A DNA stretch of 25,984 nucleotides, from the NCBI GenBank assembly GCA_937926265.1, contig CALAZS010000025.1, positions 1 through 25,984 on the forward strand, given 5' to 3'. Position numbers and translations under genes: made by a program. The notes beneath the pieces are model-generated. The model did not search any database. It saw nothing but the letters and a program-made list of their open reading frames with translations, and was not told where the DNA came from. Shown piece by piece: positions 7,880 through 16,069 of the stretch. The stretch comes from an uncultured Gammaproteobacteria bacterium (GTDB taxonomy: Bacteria > Pseudomonadota > Gammaproteobacteria > Chromatiales > Chromatiaceae). Each line of letters begins with the position of its first letter. Positions within the stretch are counted from its first letter, which is position 1.

Positions 7880-7908
7880 ATTCTATCGGTGCGAAGTTAC
7901 TTCGTCCA
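7880..7908 (-). promoter_or_regulatory. Probable promoter of tRNA-Arg
   Basis: On the minus strand TGGACG (7908-7903) and TAGAAT (7885-7880) have a 17-bp spacer. The -10 lies 10 bp before the mature tRNA 5' end, the normal distance for a tRNA gene. The -35 matches 4 of 6 consensus bases. The spacer contains the small palindrome GAAGTTACTTC. Confidence 0.5.
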
Positions 7909-7959
7909 TGCCCTGGGCTATTTCACGATCAATTTCATGATCCAAATTAAGAAATTATC

Positions 7960-8754
7960 TTAGCGATAACCCATCACTTCATAAAGCTTACCGGAACGGA
8001 CCTTCCTGGAAGCCTGTTCAACTTCACCGTTCGAAATTAACGTCGAGATTATATCTTCAGCGATGATTTTTACCTGGTCCTTGTGCATGCCGGGAGTTAT
8101 TTTGGAATCGTATAAAATTTTAAGCAGCAGGTAATCCAGTCCCGAAAGTAATTCATCTGGTGTTCTGTCGTTGAAAATTGACGGGTAAGCTTCATCCGAA
8201 TCATTTACCAGTCCCATGATCTGGGTCATTTCTTCAACAATACAACTGACAAGTTTTCCATGCATGCGTGCCTGATCTGCTGGAATAATGATACGGGCCT
8301 GATAGATTTGATTATTATTGCCAGTTCTGACCTGGGCCAGGCACAAGGTGGAAAAAAGAACAGTTTCTGCATTGTTTCCTATTTGCTGACTGAGTTTCTG
8401 GCGGACGATTCTCTGCATGTTTTCAAAGCGGGTATAGATAAATGTCAGGTTGGCCTGTTCAGGGTTATCAACAAACTCGATTGAGTGACCGGTTATTTCA
8501 GCAAGATGCTCAACATGCCATTCTAATAACTCTGTATGCAGTTTACGCTCACCCACCTGATGATCAATCCAGATCCGGATGGGGGACTGCCATTTTTTTA
8601 TACGGTTATCGTCAGGACCATACTCATTTTTTAAGGCGACTTCCAAAAAGGCGTTAAGGATAAAAGCGGGGGATTGCCATTTTTCCTTAGCACCAGCGAT
8701 TGAAACAAGCAGGAATAGCGTTATCGCTAACAGGATATTTAAGTTTTGCTGCAT
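7960..8754 (-). CDS. DUF2927 family secreted protein
   Basis: This 264-residue protein has a signal peptide (MQQNLNILLAITLFLLVSIA, cleavage near AGA-KE), so it is exported. The DUF2927 signature is visible as VEEMTQIMGLVNDSDEAYPS followed by IFND and LSGLDYLLLKILYD. The preceding part (PIRIWIDH, HVEHLAEITGHSIEFVDN, ANLTFIYT) fits the family's strand-rich core, which resembles a degenerate metalloprotease-like fold; no HExxH is present. The function is unknown. The ATG lacks a clear Shine-Dalgarno and lies only about 20 bp after the tRNA-Leu terminator, so no separate promoter is obvious. Confidence 0.75.
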   Translation of the reverse strand: MQQNLNILLAITLFLLVSIAGAKEKWQSPAFILNAFLEVALKNEYGPDDNRIKKWQSPIRIWIDHQVGERKLHTELLEWHVEHLAEITGHSIEFVDNPEQANLTFIYTRFENMQRIVRQKLSQQIGNNAETVLFSTLCLAQVRTGNNNQIYQARIIIPADQARMHGKLVSCIVEEMTQIMGLVNDSDEAYPSIFNDRTPDELLSGLDYLLLKILYDSKITPGMHKDQVKIIAEDIISTLISNGEVEQASRKVRSGKLYEVMGYR

Positions 8755-8773
8755 AGACAGGGAAAGCTAGCAA

Positions 8774-8807
8774 TAAAAAAGGGTTATGCCAATTAGCATA
8801 ACCCTTT
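8774..8807 (-). terminator. Intrinsic terminator of tRNA-Leu
   Basis: On the minus strand the stem AAAGGGTTATGC / GCATAACCCTTT (arms 8807-8796 and 8789-8778, 6-nt loop) runs into a TTTTTT tract ending near 8774. It lies about 10 nt past the CCA end of tRNA-Leu and directly upstream of the DUF2927 start. Confidence 0.9.
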
Positions 8808-8817
8808 GATTTCAAAC

Positions 8818-8904
8818 TGGTGCCTGGGAGAGGACTTGAACCTCCACGGGGTTGCCCCCACTAGCACCTGAAGCTAGCGTGTCTACCAATTTCACCACCC
8901 AGGC
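8818..8904 (-). tRNA. tRNA-Leu (anticodon CAG)
   Basis: A complete 87-nt class II tRNA with encoded CCA. The acceptor is GCCTGGG / CCCAGGC with discriminator A; the anticodon stem CTAGC/GCTAG encloses loop TTCAGGT (anticodon CAG at 8870-8868); the long variable arm TGGGGGCAACCCCG is typical for Leu; the T loop is TTCAAGT. It reads CUG codons. Confidence 0.96.
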
Positions 8905-8918
8905 AATAATTGGGCGCG

Positions 8919-8947
8919 ACTCTACAGCGACAGTTTTGCCATGTCAA
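8919..8947 (-). promoter_or_regulatory. Strong sigma70 promoter of tRNA-Leu
   Basis: On the minus strand a perfect -35 TTGACA (8947-8942), a 17-bp spacer and -10 TAGAGT (8924-8919) are followed by a GC-rich discriminator (GCGCCC), as expected for growth-controlled stable-RNA promoters. It sits back to back with the rnr upstream region. Confidence 0.85.
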
Positions 8948-8987
8948 CGTACAATAGGGGGGAATTAATTTTAAAACGGAAATTTTT

Positions 8988-11417
8988 GTGTCCAATAAAT
9001 CAAAAAACAAGGGCGTTTTTGTCGATCCTTACCTGGAAAGAGAAGCGCAAAATTACGAAAACCCGATTCCCAGCCGGGAGTTTATCCTTGAGAAACTGAC
9101 CGAGGCAGGTAGTGGTCTTTTGTATGCCGATATTGTCAGCATTCTGGGGTTAAGTTCTGAAGAACACCGGATAGCCTTGCAAAGGCGTCTTAATGCCATG
9201 GTGCGTGATGGCCAGTTGATCAGGAGTCGCAAGGGACAGTTTACGCCGGTTTCTGCAGAGGACTTGATTATCGGCTCTGTGATCGGCCATCAGGATGGTT
9301 TTGGCTTTCTTAAGCCCGATGAGGGCGGAGATGATCTGTTTCTTTCCCAGTTCCAGATGCGCAGCTTGTTTCATGGCGATAAAGCTGAGGTGTTTGTTTC
9401 CGGTCTTGATCGTAAGGGTCGTCGGGAAGGAACGGTCATTCGCGTGGTTGAACGTGCCAACAAGACAATTGTTGGTCGTCTGTTTTGTGAGCAGGGTGAC
9501 GTCTTTGTCGTTCCGGATAATAAACGCATCACCCAGGAAATCCGTATTCCGGATATGGCCTGTGACCTGGGTGGTATGGGTGAAATGGTCAATGTTGAAA
9601 TCATTGAGCAGCCAACCAGTCGTCACCGGGCTGTCGGCAAGGTTATTGAAACCCTAGGTGAACACATGGCGCCGGGCATGGAAACGGATGTCGCCATTCG
9701 TTCACATAACATTCCTGTTGAATGGCCTGAGGCAGTGCTGGAGCAGATTGAATCCTTGTCAGCTGAAGTGCCCGAAGAGGCTAAACAGGGTAGGGTTGAT
9801 TTACGTAACGTACCACTGGTAACCATTGATGGGGCAGATGCCAGGGATTTCGATGATGCGGTTTTCGCCAAGCGCACAACAAAAGGCTGGAAGCTTTTGG
9901 TTTGTATTGCAGATGTGTCCAGTTATGTAGAACCTGAAACTGCTTTGGATAAAGAGGCCTTTCAACGCGGAAATTCAGTTTATTTTCCCAACCGTGTTGT
10001 ACCTATGCTGCCGGAAATTCTTTCCAATGGCTTATGTTCATTGAATCCGGATGTTGATCGTCTCTGTATGACTGCAGAGCTGTATATAGATGAAACAGGT
10101 AAAACCTATCGTTCCCGTTTCTACCAGGCAGTGATGCGTTCTCATGCCAGGCTTATCTATGATGATGTAGCGGAGATATTGGTAAACGGTGACAAGGCTT
10201 TACGGGAAAAGCATGCAGGTTTGTTACCGCACCTGGAAGAACTTTACAGTTTATATAAAGCCCTGCACAAAGGTCGTGAGCAAAACGGTGCAATTGATTT
10301 TGAAACTACCGAAACACGCATTATTTTCTGTGATGATAAAAAAATAGACCGGGTTGAGCCGGTCTACAGAAACGATGCCCACAAAATTATTGAAGAGTGC
10401 ATGCTGGCTGCCAACGTCGCCGCAGCCAAGCTGTTGCTTAAAAAGAAAGTGCCGGCATTATTCAGAAATCATGAATCGCCTCCGCAGGATAAAATTGTTG
10501 ATCTCCGGGGCTTCATGTCCGAGCTCGGTATCATCCTTGATGGTGGCTTAAAACCATCGGCGAAAGATTATGCCAACCTGATAAATGACATTAAGGACCG
10601 GCCTGATGCTCAACTGATCCGCACAGTAATGCTGCGTTCAATGTCACAGGCAGTTTACAGTTCTGAAAACCTTGGGCATTTCGGTTTGTCTTTTGAAGCC
10701 TATGCTCACTTTACTTCACCTATCAGGCGTTATCCTGACCTGATAGTACACCGGGCAATTTGTCATACCCTGACCGGGGAGTCTTTAAAATCATTTAATT
10801 ATTCACCTGCGCATATGCAGATGATGGGCGAGCATTGTTCAATGACTGAACGCCGTGCTGATGACGCCACGCGTGATGTTATGGACTGGCTCAAGTGCGA
10901 GTTTATGATGGATAAGATTGGCGAGGAATTTGATGGCATTATCAGTTCGGTAACGTCTTTTGGCCTGTTTGTTCAGTTAAACGAAATCTACGTTGATGGC
11001 CTGGTTCATATCACGGCACTTAAGAATGACTACTATCATTTTGATGCTATCGGTCACCGTTTAACGGGTGAACGTAATGGCCAGGTGTTTCGGCTTGGCG
11101 ATTCGATAAAAATCAAGGTGGCCGCTGTTAACCTGGACGATCGTAAAATTGATTTCGTTCTGTCAGATAAATGGGTTGCAGATGCGCCGGAAAAATCCTC
11201 ACGCCGTTATGCTGCAGCCGGTAAGCGAGGCAAAAAAGAATACTCCCCGATGGATTCTGATGGTAATGAAAAAAAATCTGCCAGGGGAAAAAAGCATAAA
11301 AAGGAAAAAGCCGGAAAAGGTAAGACTCAATCCAGTAAGAACAGATCAACTAAGCACAAATCCAGTCAGAGTCGATCCACTAAGAATCAATCGGGCAAAC
11401 GGGGTAACCGCAGGTAA
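8988..11417 (+). CDS. rnr: Ribonuclease R, 3'-5' exoribonuclease
   Basis: This 809-residue RNB-family exonuclease degrades structured RNA and acts in mRNA and rRNA quality control. Domain order is an N-terminal winged helix (about 25-85), two cold-shock OB domains (about 90-250), the RNB catalytic domain (about 265-600) with DGADARDFDDAV at 281-292 (Asp 281, 287, 289 and 290 bind metal), an S1 domain (about 645-725, GIISSVTSFGLFVQL) and a Lys/Ser-rich tail from about 738 with repeated SSKNRSTK-like units. That layout and the long basic tail identify RNase R, not RNase II. The start is GTG 8988 with GGA upstream. The stop is 2 bp before rlmB, the classic rnr-rlmB operon. Confidence 0.95.
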   Translation: MSNKSKNKGVFVDPYLEREAQNYENPIPSREFILEKLTEAGSGLLYADIVSILGLSSEEHRIALQRRLNAMVRDGQLIRSRKGQFTPVSAEDLIIGSVIGHQDGFGFLKPDEGGDDLFLSQFQMRSLFHGDKAEVFVSGLDRKGRREGTVIRVVERANKTIVGRLFCEQGDVFVVPDNKRITQEIRIPDMACDLGGMGEMVNVEIIEQPTSRHRAVGKVIETLGEHMAPGMETDVAIRSHNIPVEWPEAVLEQIESLSAEVPEEAKQGRVDLRNVPLVTIDGADARDFDDAVFAKRTTKGWKLLVCIADVSSYVEPETALDKEAFQRGNSVYFPNRVVPMLPEILSNGLCSLNPDVDRLCMTAELYIDETGKTYRSRFYQAVMRSHARLIYDDVAEILVNGDKALREKHAGLLPHLEELYSLYKALHKGREQNGAIDFETTETRIIFCDDKKIDRVEPVYRNDAHKIIEECMLAANVAAAKLLLKKKVPALFRNHESPPQDKIVDLRGFMSELGIILDGGLKPSAKDYANLINDIKDRPDAQLIRTVMLRSMSQAVYSSENLGHFGLSFEAYAHFTSPIRRYPDLIVHRAICHTLTGESLKSFNYSPAHMQMMGEHCSMTERRADDATRDVMDWLKCEFMMDKIGEEFDGIISSVTSFGLFVQLNEIYVDGLVHITALKNDYYHFDAIGHRLTGERNGQVFRLGDSIKIKVAAVNLDDRKIDFVLSDKWVADAPEKSSRRYAAAGKRGKKEYSPMDSDGNEKKSARGKKHKKEKAGKGKTQSSKNRSTKHKSSQSRSTKNQSGKRGNRR

Positions 11418-11419
11418 GC

Positions 11420-12175
11420 ATGAAAACGCAACGGCACAGGGTAGGTGGTATTCATGCAGTTCGCAGTGCATTAAAACATGGTCCGGCAACAGTCATTGCC
11501 CTTTGGCTGGTCAATAGCCGTAAAGACCGCCGCATAAATGAACTTGAAGATCAGGCTAAACAGCTCGGTATAGCCATCAACCGGGTTAATAAACAGAAGC
11601 TTGATGAACTTGAGCCGGAAGTTAATCACCAGGGGGCTGTAGTTGAACTCAAGGCACCTGCACCAGTCTCAGAAAAAACACTATTTAACCTTCTTGAGGA
11701 TATCGGGCATAGCTGTCTGTTACTGGTGTTGGATGGTGTAACAGACCCACATAACCTTGGAGCCTGTTTGCGCAGTGCCGATGCAGCAGGCGTTGATGCA
11801 GTGATTGCTCCAAAAGATAATTCGGCTGGCCTGACTCCCGTGGCCTGCAAGGTAGCCAGTGGTGCCGCTGATACGGTGCCTTATGTGCAGGTTACCAACC
11901 TGGTGCGAACACTGGAGAAGCTCAAGCAGGATTACCGGGTATGGATTTACGGTACTGCAGGTGAAAGTGATGATTCAATCTACCAGGCTGATCTAAGTGG
12001 CAACATAGCTTTAGTGATGGGAGCTGAAGGCAAAGGTATGCGCAGGTTAACGCGTGAAACCTGTGATGAGCTTTTCAATTTACCTATGGCGGGTAGTGTG
12101 GAAAGTTTAAATGTGTCTGTTGCTGCAGGTGTTTGTCTGTTCGAAGCTGTCCGGCAAAGACAATCCAAAACTTAA
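11420..12175 (+). CDS. rlmB: 23S rRNA (guanosine-2'-O-)-methyltransferase RlmB
   Basis: This 251-residue SPOUT methyltransferase methylates the 2'-O of G2251 in the peptidyl-transferase P-loop of 23S rRNA. The N-terminal substrate-binding domain starts VGGIHAVRSALKHGPATVIA. The SpoU knot is seen as LVLDGVTDPHNLGACLRSAD, VIAPKDNSAGLTPVACKVAS, LVMGAEGKGMRRLTRETCDE and the end NLPMAGSVESLNVSVAAGVC, which carry the conserved Asn/Arg, Glu and Ser/Asn residues of the family. The length equals the usual value of about 245-250. It starts 2 bp after the rnr stop, with part of the ribosome site inside rnr. Confidence 0.95.
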   Translation: MKTQRHRVGGIHAVRSALKHGPATVIALWLVNSRKDRRINELEDQAKQLGIAINRVNKQKLDELEPEVNHQGAVVELKAPAPVSEKTLFNLLEDIGHSCLLLVLDGVTDPHNLGACLRSADAAGVDAVIAPKDNSAGLTPVACKVASGAADTVPYVQVTNLVRTLEKLKQDYRVWIYGTAGESDDSIYQADLSGNIALVMGAEGKGMRRLTRETCDELFNLPMAGSVESLNVSVAAGVCLFEAVRQRQSKT

Positions 12176-12231
12176 TCCATTTTTCTTTTCTGTTCTTTTA
12201 AAAAGCACTGCTAAAAAGTATAGCTGATTGA

Positions 12232-13785
12232 TTACTTCACAATACTTGCGTTGGTGACGAGTGAGGCAAATCGCGAGGCAGTCTTTTTATCCAATGGCCC
12301 CAGGCCGGTAGTCAATTTGATTGACTGGTTGGGTTTAAGTGTTTTTCTTAAACGGTAACTGCTTTTTTCAGCAATGCTAAAACCCTGGTTAATGCCAACA
12401 ATAACCTGAATGTTTTTTACAGCAACTGCGGAATTGTTTTTAACATAAATATCCAGGTAGCCGCGGCTGTTTAATGCCAGTGCGCTTTTGATATAACGCT
12501 CGGGATTGTTGGGTAAATCGAGTTGGGCAAGATAGAGATTGGCCGCTTTGCCAATGGTGCTGTCACTTGATGATGCCTTGCGGAAATTGTTGATTGCCAG
12601 TTGCTCATTACCCTGTTTCATTGCCAGCCACCCAAGACCGTAATGACCTTCGGAAGTTGGCAACAAATTATTGCTTTTGGTGAAATCATTCTGAGCCAGT
12701 TTCAGGTTGCCAAGGTCACGCTCTACAAAGCCACGGGCCAGGTAATGTTTAAAATAACCGGGATTAAGAGCAACGGCTTCATCAAGGTATTTTTTTGCCG
12801 TTTTCTTTTTTCCCTGGGCTGCCAGGATTTCTCCTTTTAAACCTTTGAATAAGGCCTCTTTGGGTTCAATGCGAATGGCCTTGTCAACAAGTGATAATGC
12901 CTTTTCATATGCTTTGCTTTCATAGGCTTTGCCGGCCTTGTCAAATGCTTCATAGGCTGGCCTGGTTTTAATCAGCCGGGCCATTTTTTGACGGTAAACC
13001 TGTTCACCTGTCTCGCCTTCGGGAGTTCCCAGTTCAAGCAAAGTGTTTTGGTTGTTTTCCACGCGTTCCTGCGAAGGGGGATGACTGGCGAATAGTCCTG
13101 TCAGCCAGTTGGATTGTTTGTCTTTGGAAAGCCTGACAAAGGTTTTTTGAAGATTGACAGCCTTGGCCGGGTCGTAACCGGCTTTTTTCATGTAATGCAT
13201 GCCGTAATAGTCAGCCTCTCTTTCTGCATCACGTCCGTATTTCTGGTTGACCATGCCGGCACCGATCTGGGCGCCAGTCAGTGCAAGTTGGCGGTATTCA
13301 TAATCTGACAATGCAATGCTTGAAGCGATCAGTGCACTTTGCAGCAAGAGACCACGTTGCATGCCAAGGGCAGAGTGCTTTGCAGCGGCATGCACAATTT
13401 CATGTCCAAGGACTGCAGCAAGTTCTGCCTCGCTTTCCAGTTCAACCAGCAAGCCGCGGTTAATTGCGATTTTTCCACCGGGCAGGGCCCAGGCATTGGG
13501 AGTGGATTCGTTGATCACGCTGAATTCATATGGCAGCTTGCGGTCACTGACCCTGGCGATACGCTGGCCGACCGAAGATACGTATTGCTGAACGCCGGGG
13601 TCAGCGACGTAATCGCCGCCCTGGGCCTGGCGATAAGGTTGGTAATTTTTCTTACCTATCGCCAGTTCCTGTTCGGTGGAAATCAGCGAGAGTTCATTTT
13701 TGCCTGTTACCGGGTTGGTACTGCAGCCCGATAACAGAAACAGAAAAGGAAGACAGGCCAGGAAAAATAAATATCTTGCTTTCAT
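12232..13785 (-). CDS. M48 family zinc metalloprotease with TPR region, lipoprotein (BepA-like)
   Basis: A 517-residue predicted outer-membrane lipoprotein (lipobox LSGC, Cys21, Ser at +2, no inner-membrane Asp). Motif STNPVTGKNELSLIST is typical of this family. Zinc ligands are HEIVH (His128, Glu129, His132) and Glu188 in EREAD. From about residue 260 the sequence is helical with TPR-like repeats (YEKALSLVDKAIRIEPKEAL, AKKYLDEAVALNPGYFKHYL, AQNDFTKSNNLLPTSEGHYG). This protease-plus-TPR layout is that of BepA/YfgC, which takes part in outer-membrane protein and LPS-assembly quality control. The C-terminal 80 residues after the TPRs are an additional strand-rich domain not present in E. coli BepA as I know it. 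It lies 42 bp downstream of the cytochrome gene on the same strand. Confidence 0.87.
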   Translation of the reverse strand: MKARYLFFLACLPFLFLLSGCSTNPVTGKNELSLISTEQELAIGKKNYQPYRQAQGGDYVADPGVQQYVSSVGQRIARVSDRKLPYEFSVINESTPNAWALPGGKIAINRGLLVELESEAELAAVLGHEIVHAAAKHSALGMQRGLLLQSALIASSIALSDYEYRQLALTGAQIGAGMVNQKYGRDAEREADYYGMHYMKKAGYDPAKAVNLQKTFVRLSKDKQSNWLTGLFASHPPSQERVENNQNTLLELGTPEGETGEQVYRQKMARLIKTRPAYEAFDKAGKAYESKAYEKALSLVDKAIRIEPKEALFKGLKGEILAAQGKKKTAKKYLDEAVALNPGYFKHYLARGFVERDLGNLKLAQNDFTKSNNLLPTSEGHYGLGWLAMKQGNEQLAINNFRKASSSDSTIGKAANLYLAQLDLPNNPERYIKSALALNSRGYLDIYVKNNSAVAVKNIQVIVGINQGFSIAEKSSYRLRKTLKPNQSIKLTTGLGPLDKKTASRFASLVTNASIVK

Positions 13786-13827
13786 CAGCCTGTAGGACAG
13801 GAAAAGTCCACTTAAGTTGTTTCAGAA

Positions 13828-14211
13828 TTAGTTGTTTTTGGCGCCTTGCTGAATCCAGTTTTCAACCTTTTTGATATCAGCACCGGAGAGCTTTTCCTTG
13901 CCGTGAGGCATCTGGATTGAAGGATCCACCTTGCCGGCTATCAAGCGGTAAAAAGTACTGTGTTCGGCATTACCCGGAACGATTACCGGTCCGTACTTGG
14001 TGCCTTTCATTAGCAGCTCATAATTGACGGTCTGCAGGCCACTCGCCATGGTGCCGGAACCGCCATCGTTATGACACTCGGTACAGTTATGATCGAGGAG
14101 CGGTTTGATATCACTTTTGAAGCTGACAGCGGGCTGTTGGGCGGTTTCGCAGGCGGTCAGGCCAAGCAGGGCGGCTACAGGTAATGATACTTTCAGCAGG
14201 TTTGACAACAT
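13828..14211 (-). CDS. Small c-type cytochrome lipoprotein
   Basis: This 127-residue protein has a lipoprotein signal (LTAC, Cys21, Glu at +2) and a single haem c site CTECH at residues 43-47. The probable axial Met is in IQMPHGK (Met101). The start FKSDIKPLLDHNCTECHNDG and the end LSGADIKKVENWIQQGAKNN match the cytochrome C-type domain seen in planctomycete-type and related low-complexity cytochromes. It is probably an electron carrier attached to a membrane facing the periplasm; the partner is unknown. The ATG has GAGGAG 7 nt upstream. It precedes the M48 protease gene and may be co-transcribed with it. Confidence 0.85.
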   Translation of the reverse strand: MLSNLLKVSLPVAALLGLTACETAQQPAVSFKSDIKPLLDHNCTECHNDGGSGTMASGLQTVNYELLMKGTKYGPVIVPGNAEHSTFYRLIAGKVDPSIQMPHGKEKLSGADIKKVENWIQQGAKNN

Positions 14212-14373
14212 GGTTAACTCCTCGACGTCATGAGTATGTGTTAAATGTAATTAATCCCTTAAATACTAATGTTTTTTTTGGTCGTGGAAAAGTTGAAATT
14301 TATCAATTTCAATTGATCTGCCTCACTATAATCTCAAATCATCGTGATTTCCTGCGAATTTGCACGTCTGTTA

Positions 14374-14401
14374 TTGAAAAATCAGCTTTTATGCGTATAA
14401 T
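14374..14401 (+). promoter_or_regulatory. Promoter of the rpsF operon
   Basis: TTGAAA (14374-14379), a 16-bp spacer and a perfect TATAAT (14396-14401) are followed by the GC-rich discriminator CGCGCG, the form expected of a stringently controlled ribosomal-protein promoter. It predicts a leader of about 75 nt before the rpsF ATG. The rest of the 273-bp gap back to the cytochrome gene is AT-rich and holds nothing else I can support. Confidence 0.8.
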
Positions 14402-14484
14402 CGCGCGTTCGTAAAACCTTGCTGCACTGTTAATTATTTTACTGGTAAATTTTTTCAGGTAGCTATTATCCATAAGGAAACAAC

Positions 14485-14835
14485 ATGAGACACTATGAAA
14501 TCGTTTTCATGGTCCATCCGGATCAGAGCGAACAGGTGCCGGCGATGATTGAACGTTATCGCGGCATTATCGAAGGCAAAGAAGGCAAAATCCATCGTCT
14601 TGAAGACTGGGGACGCCGTCAGTTAGCCTACCCAATCAATAAACTGCACAAAGCACATTATGTTCTGATGAATATCGAATGTAATGGTGAAGCATTGGCA
14701 GAACTTGAAAGTGCATTCAAATTCAATGATGCGGTCATTCGTAACATGATTCTTAAAATGAAGTCAGCTGATACTAGTCCTTCTCCTCTAGCAAAACAGG
14801 AAAAGGAAGATCGTGCTGAAGATGTTGCCGCTTAA
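14485..14835 (+). CDS. rpsF: 30S ribosomal protein S6
   Basis: This 116-residue S6 binds the central domain of 16S rRNA as a heterodimer with S18. The family pattern MRHYEIVFMVHPDQSEQVPA opens it, with EDWGRRQLAYPINKLHKAHY in the middle and an acidic tail (KQEKEDRAEDVAA), as in E. coli, where the tail is modified by RimK with glutamates. AAGGA lies 6 nt upstream. It is the first gene of the operon rpsF-rpsR-DUF2232-rplI. Confidence 0.97.
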   Translation: MRHYEIVFMVHPDQSEQVPAMIERYRGIIEGKEGKIHRLEDWGRRQLAYPINKLHKAHYVLMNIECNGEALAELESAFKFNDAVIRNMILKMKSADTSPSPLAKQEKEDRAEDVAA

Positions 14836-14852
14836 TTAAGGAGAATTTGAAA

Positions 14853-15077
14853 ATGTCACGTAATATGCGTCGTAAAAAATCCTGCCGTTTCAGCAATGAT
14901 GAGTCATGCAATATTGACTACAAGGATATCGATCTGTTGAAAGGCTATGTCAGCGAATCCGGAAAAATTGTTCCAAGCCGTATCACCGGAACAGCTGCCA
15001 AATACCAACGTCAACTTGCTACAGCGATCAAAAGAGCCCGTTTTCTTGCGCTGTTGCCATACACTGACGGCCATTAA
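14853..15077 (+). CDS. rpsR: 30S ribosomal protein S18
   Basis: This 74-residue S18 partners S6 in the 30S platform. Diagnostic sequence includes IDYKDIDLLKGYVSESGKIV and PSRITGTAAKYQRQLATAIK followed by RARFLALLPYTD. I take the ATG at 14853 because AAGGAG lies 9 nt upstream; the in-frame TTG at 14847 is too close to it. Two cysteines near the N-terminus (SCRF, SCNI) are present. It starts 17 bp after rpsF. Confidence 0.97.
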   Translation: MSRNMRRKKSCRFSNDESCNIDYKDIDLLKGYVSESGKIVPSRITGTAAKYQRQLATAIKRARFLALLPYTDGH

Positions 15078-15136
15078 TCCCGTTTCCGAGAATTTCCATC
15101 AGTTCTTTTGCAGAGCTGTGATATATCGGAATTAGT

Positions 15137-16045
15137 ATGCGTGGTTTAGCTCAGTTTGTAATGCGTGGGCGGATGCAGGCAGTGATGTCTGTAACGGTGC
15201 TGGCGATATTATCTTTGTTGATAGCCCCCCTGAGCATACTGAGCGGAGCAGCTGTAGCCCTGGTAAGTCTGAGACATGGCCCCAGGGATGGCATGCTCGT
15301 AATTATTTTAAGTACTGTAGCAAGTGGCATTTTAAGTTATTTGCTGTTTGCGGATATTTTACCGGCCCTGGTTTTTGCCATGGTTGTCTGGATGCCGGTA
15401 TGGGCATTGGCCCTGATATTGAGGTGGAGCCGTTCCCTGGCGCTTACTCTTCAGGCCGGTGTATTGATGACTTTATTGATGGCTGGCCTGTTTTATCTGG
15501 TCGTGCCGGAACCTGCCGACTACTGGTATGAGCTTCTCAGGGAGCCTATGCAGCAACTGCTTGCCAATAGCGAGTTGTCCGAGGCGGGGCACAGTCTGGA
15601 TGAGCTTGTTGCCTCAGTTGCGCAGTGGATCACCGCCGTCATGACAGCTGGTTTTTTTCTGCAACTGGTGGCGATACTGTTTATTGGACGTTGGTGGCAG
15701 GCACTGCTTTACAACCCCGGAGGGTTTGGCCAGGAGTTCAGAGAGCTGAAATTTGACCGCATTATGGCGATCATCGCAGCACCCTTTCTGCTTTGGCTGA
15801 TTTTGTCCAAGCCACCCGAATGGGTTCTGACGCTGGGCCTGGTGATGTTGTCGGCATATTTTGTTCAGGGGTTGGCGGTAACCCATGGACTGTTAAAAGT
15901 TGTGAAGGCCAGCACTGTCTGGCTGGTCGGTATTTACGTTTTATTAATTATTGCGATGCCTTACATGATGACGGCGTTGGCAATGACAGGATTTACAGAT
16001 ACCTGGTTCGATTACAGAAAACGCCGGGAATCTGCTAATAATTGA
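15137..16045 (+). CDS. DUF2232 multi-pass membrane protein
   Basis: This 302-residue integral membrane protein has about eight hydrophobic segments (for example AVMSVTVLAILSLLIAPLSI, ALVFAMVVWMPVWALALIL, WLVGIYVLLIIAMPYMM). It fits DUF2232/YybS-like proteins, found between rpsR and rplI in many gammaproteobacteria and next to rplI in Firmicutes. Architecture resembles S-components of ECF transporters and related small membrane proteins, but no substrate or reaction is known. Conserved-looking features include the RHGPRDG loop near residue 46 and NPGGFGQEFRELKFD in the middle. It lies 59 bp after rpsR and 24 bp before rplI. Confidence 0.82.
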   Translation: MRGLAQFVMRGRMQAVMSVTVLAILSLLIAPLSILSGAAVALVSLRHGPRDGMLVIILSTVASGILSYLLFADILPALVFAMVVWMPVWALALILRWSRSLALTLQAGVLMTLLMAGLFYLVVPEPADYWYELLREPMQQLLANSELSEAGHSLDELVASVAQWITAVMTAGFFLQLVAILFIGRWWQALLYNPGGFGQEFRELKFDRIMAIIAAPFLLWLILSKPPEWVLTLGLVMLSAYFVQGLAVTHGLLKVVKASTVWLVGIYVLLIIAMPYMMTALAMTGFTDTWFDYRKRRESANN

Positions 16046-16069
16046 TGAAAAAACTTAGGGGTAATTGAG

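Noticed and set aside
7545..7940. A 131-codon plus-strand frame running through the tRNA-Arg gene
   Set aside because: It covers rof and a complete tRNA on the opposite strand; frames through tRNA genes of this kind are a common artefact.
9150..9626. A 158-codon minus-strand frame inside rnr
   Set aside because: It is antisense to the conserved OB-domain region of RNase R and shows no domain, signal or upstream signals.
12176..12231. Possible terminator between convergent rlmB and the M48 gene
   Set aside because: The gap is T- and A-rich but has only a few-base stem (AGCA/TGCT), not enough to call a terminator.
14327..14332. A perfect TATAAT upstream of rpsF
   Set aside because: No acceptable -35 lies 16-18 bp before it, while the nearby 14374-14401 pair has both boxes and a GC-rich discriminator.
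14408..14484. Possible S6:S18-binding autoregulatory hairpin in the rpsF leader
   Set aside because: I could not find the CCG-bulge hairpin known from such leaders; only a weak TTTAC-TG-GTAAA hairpin is visible.
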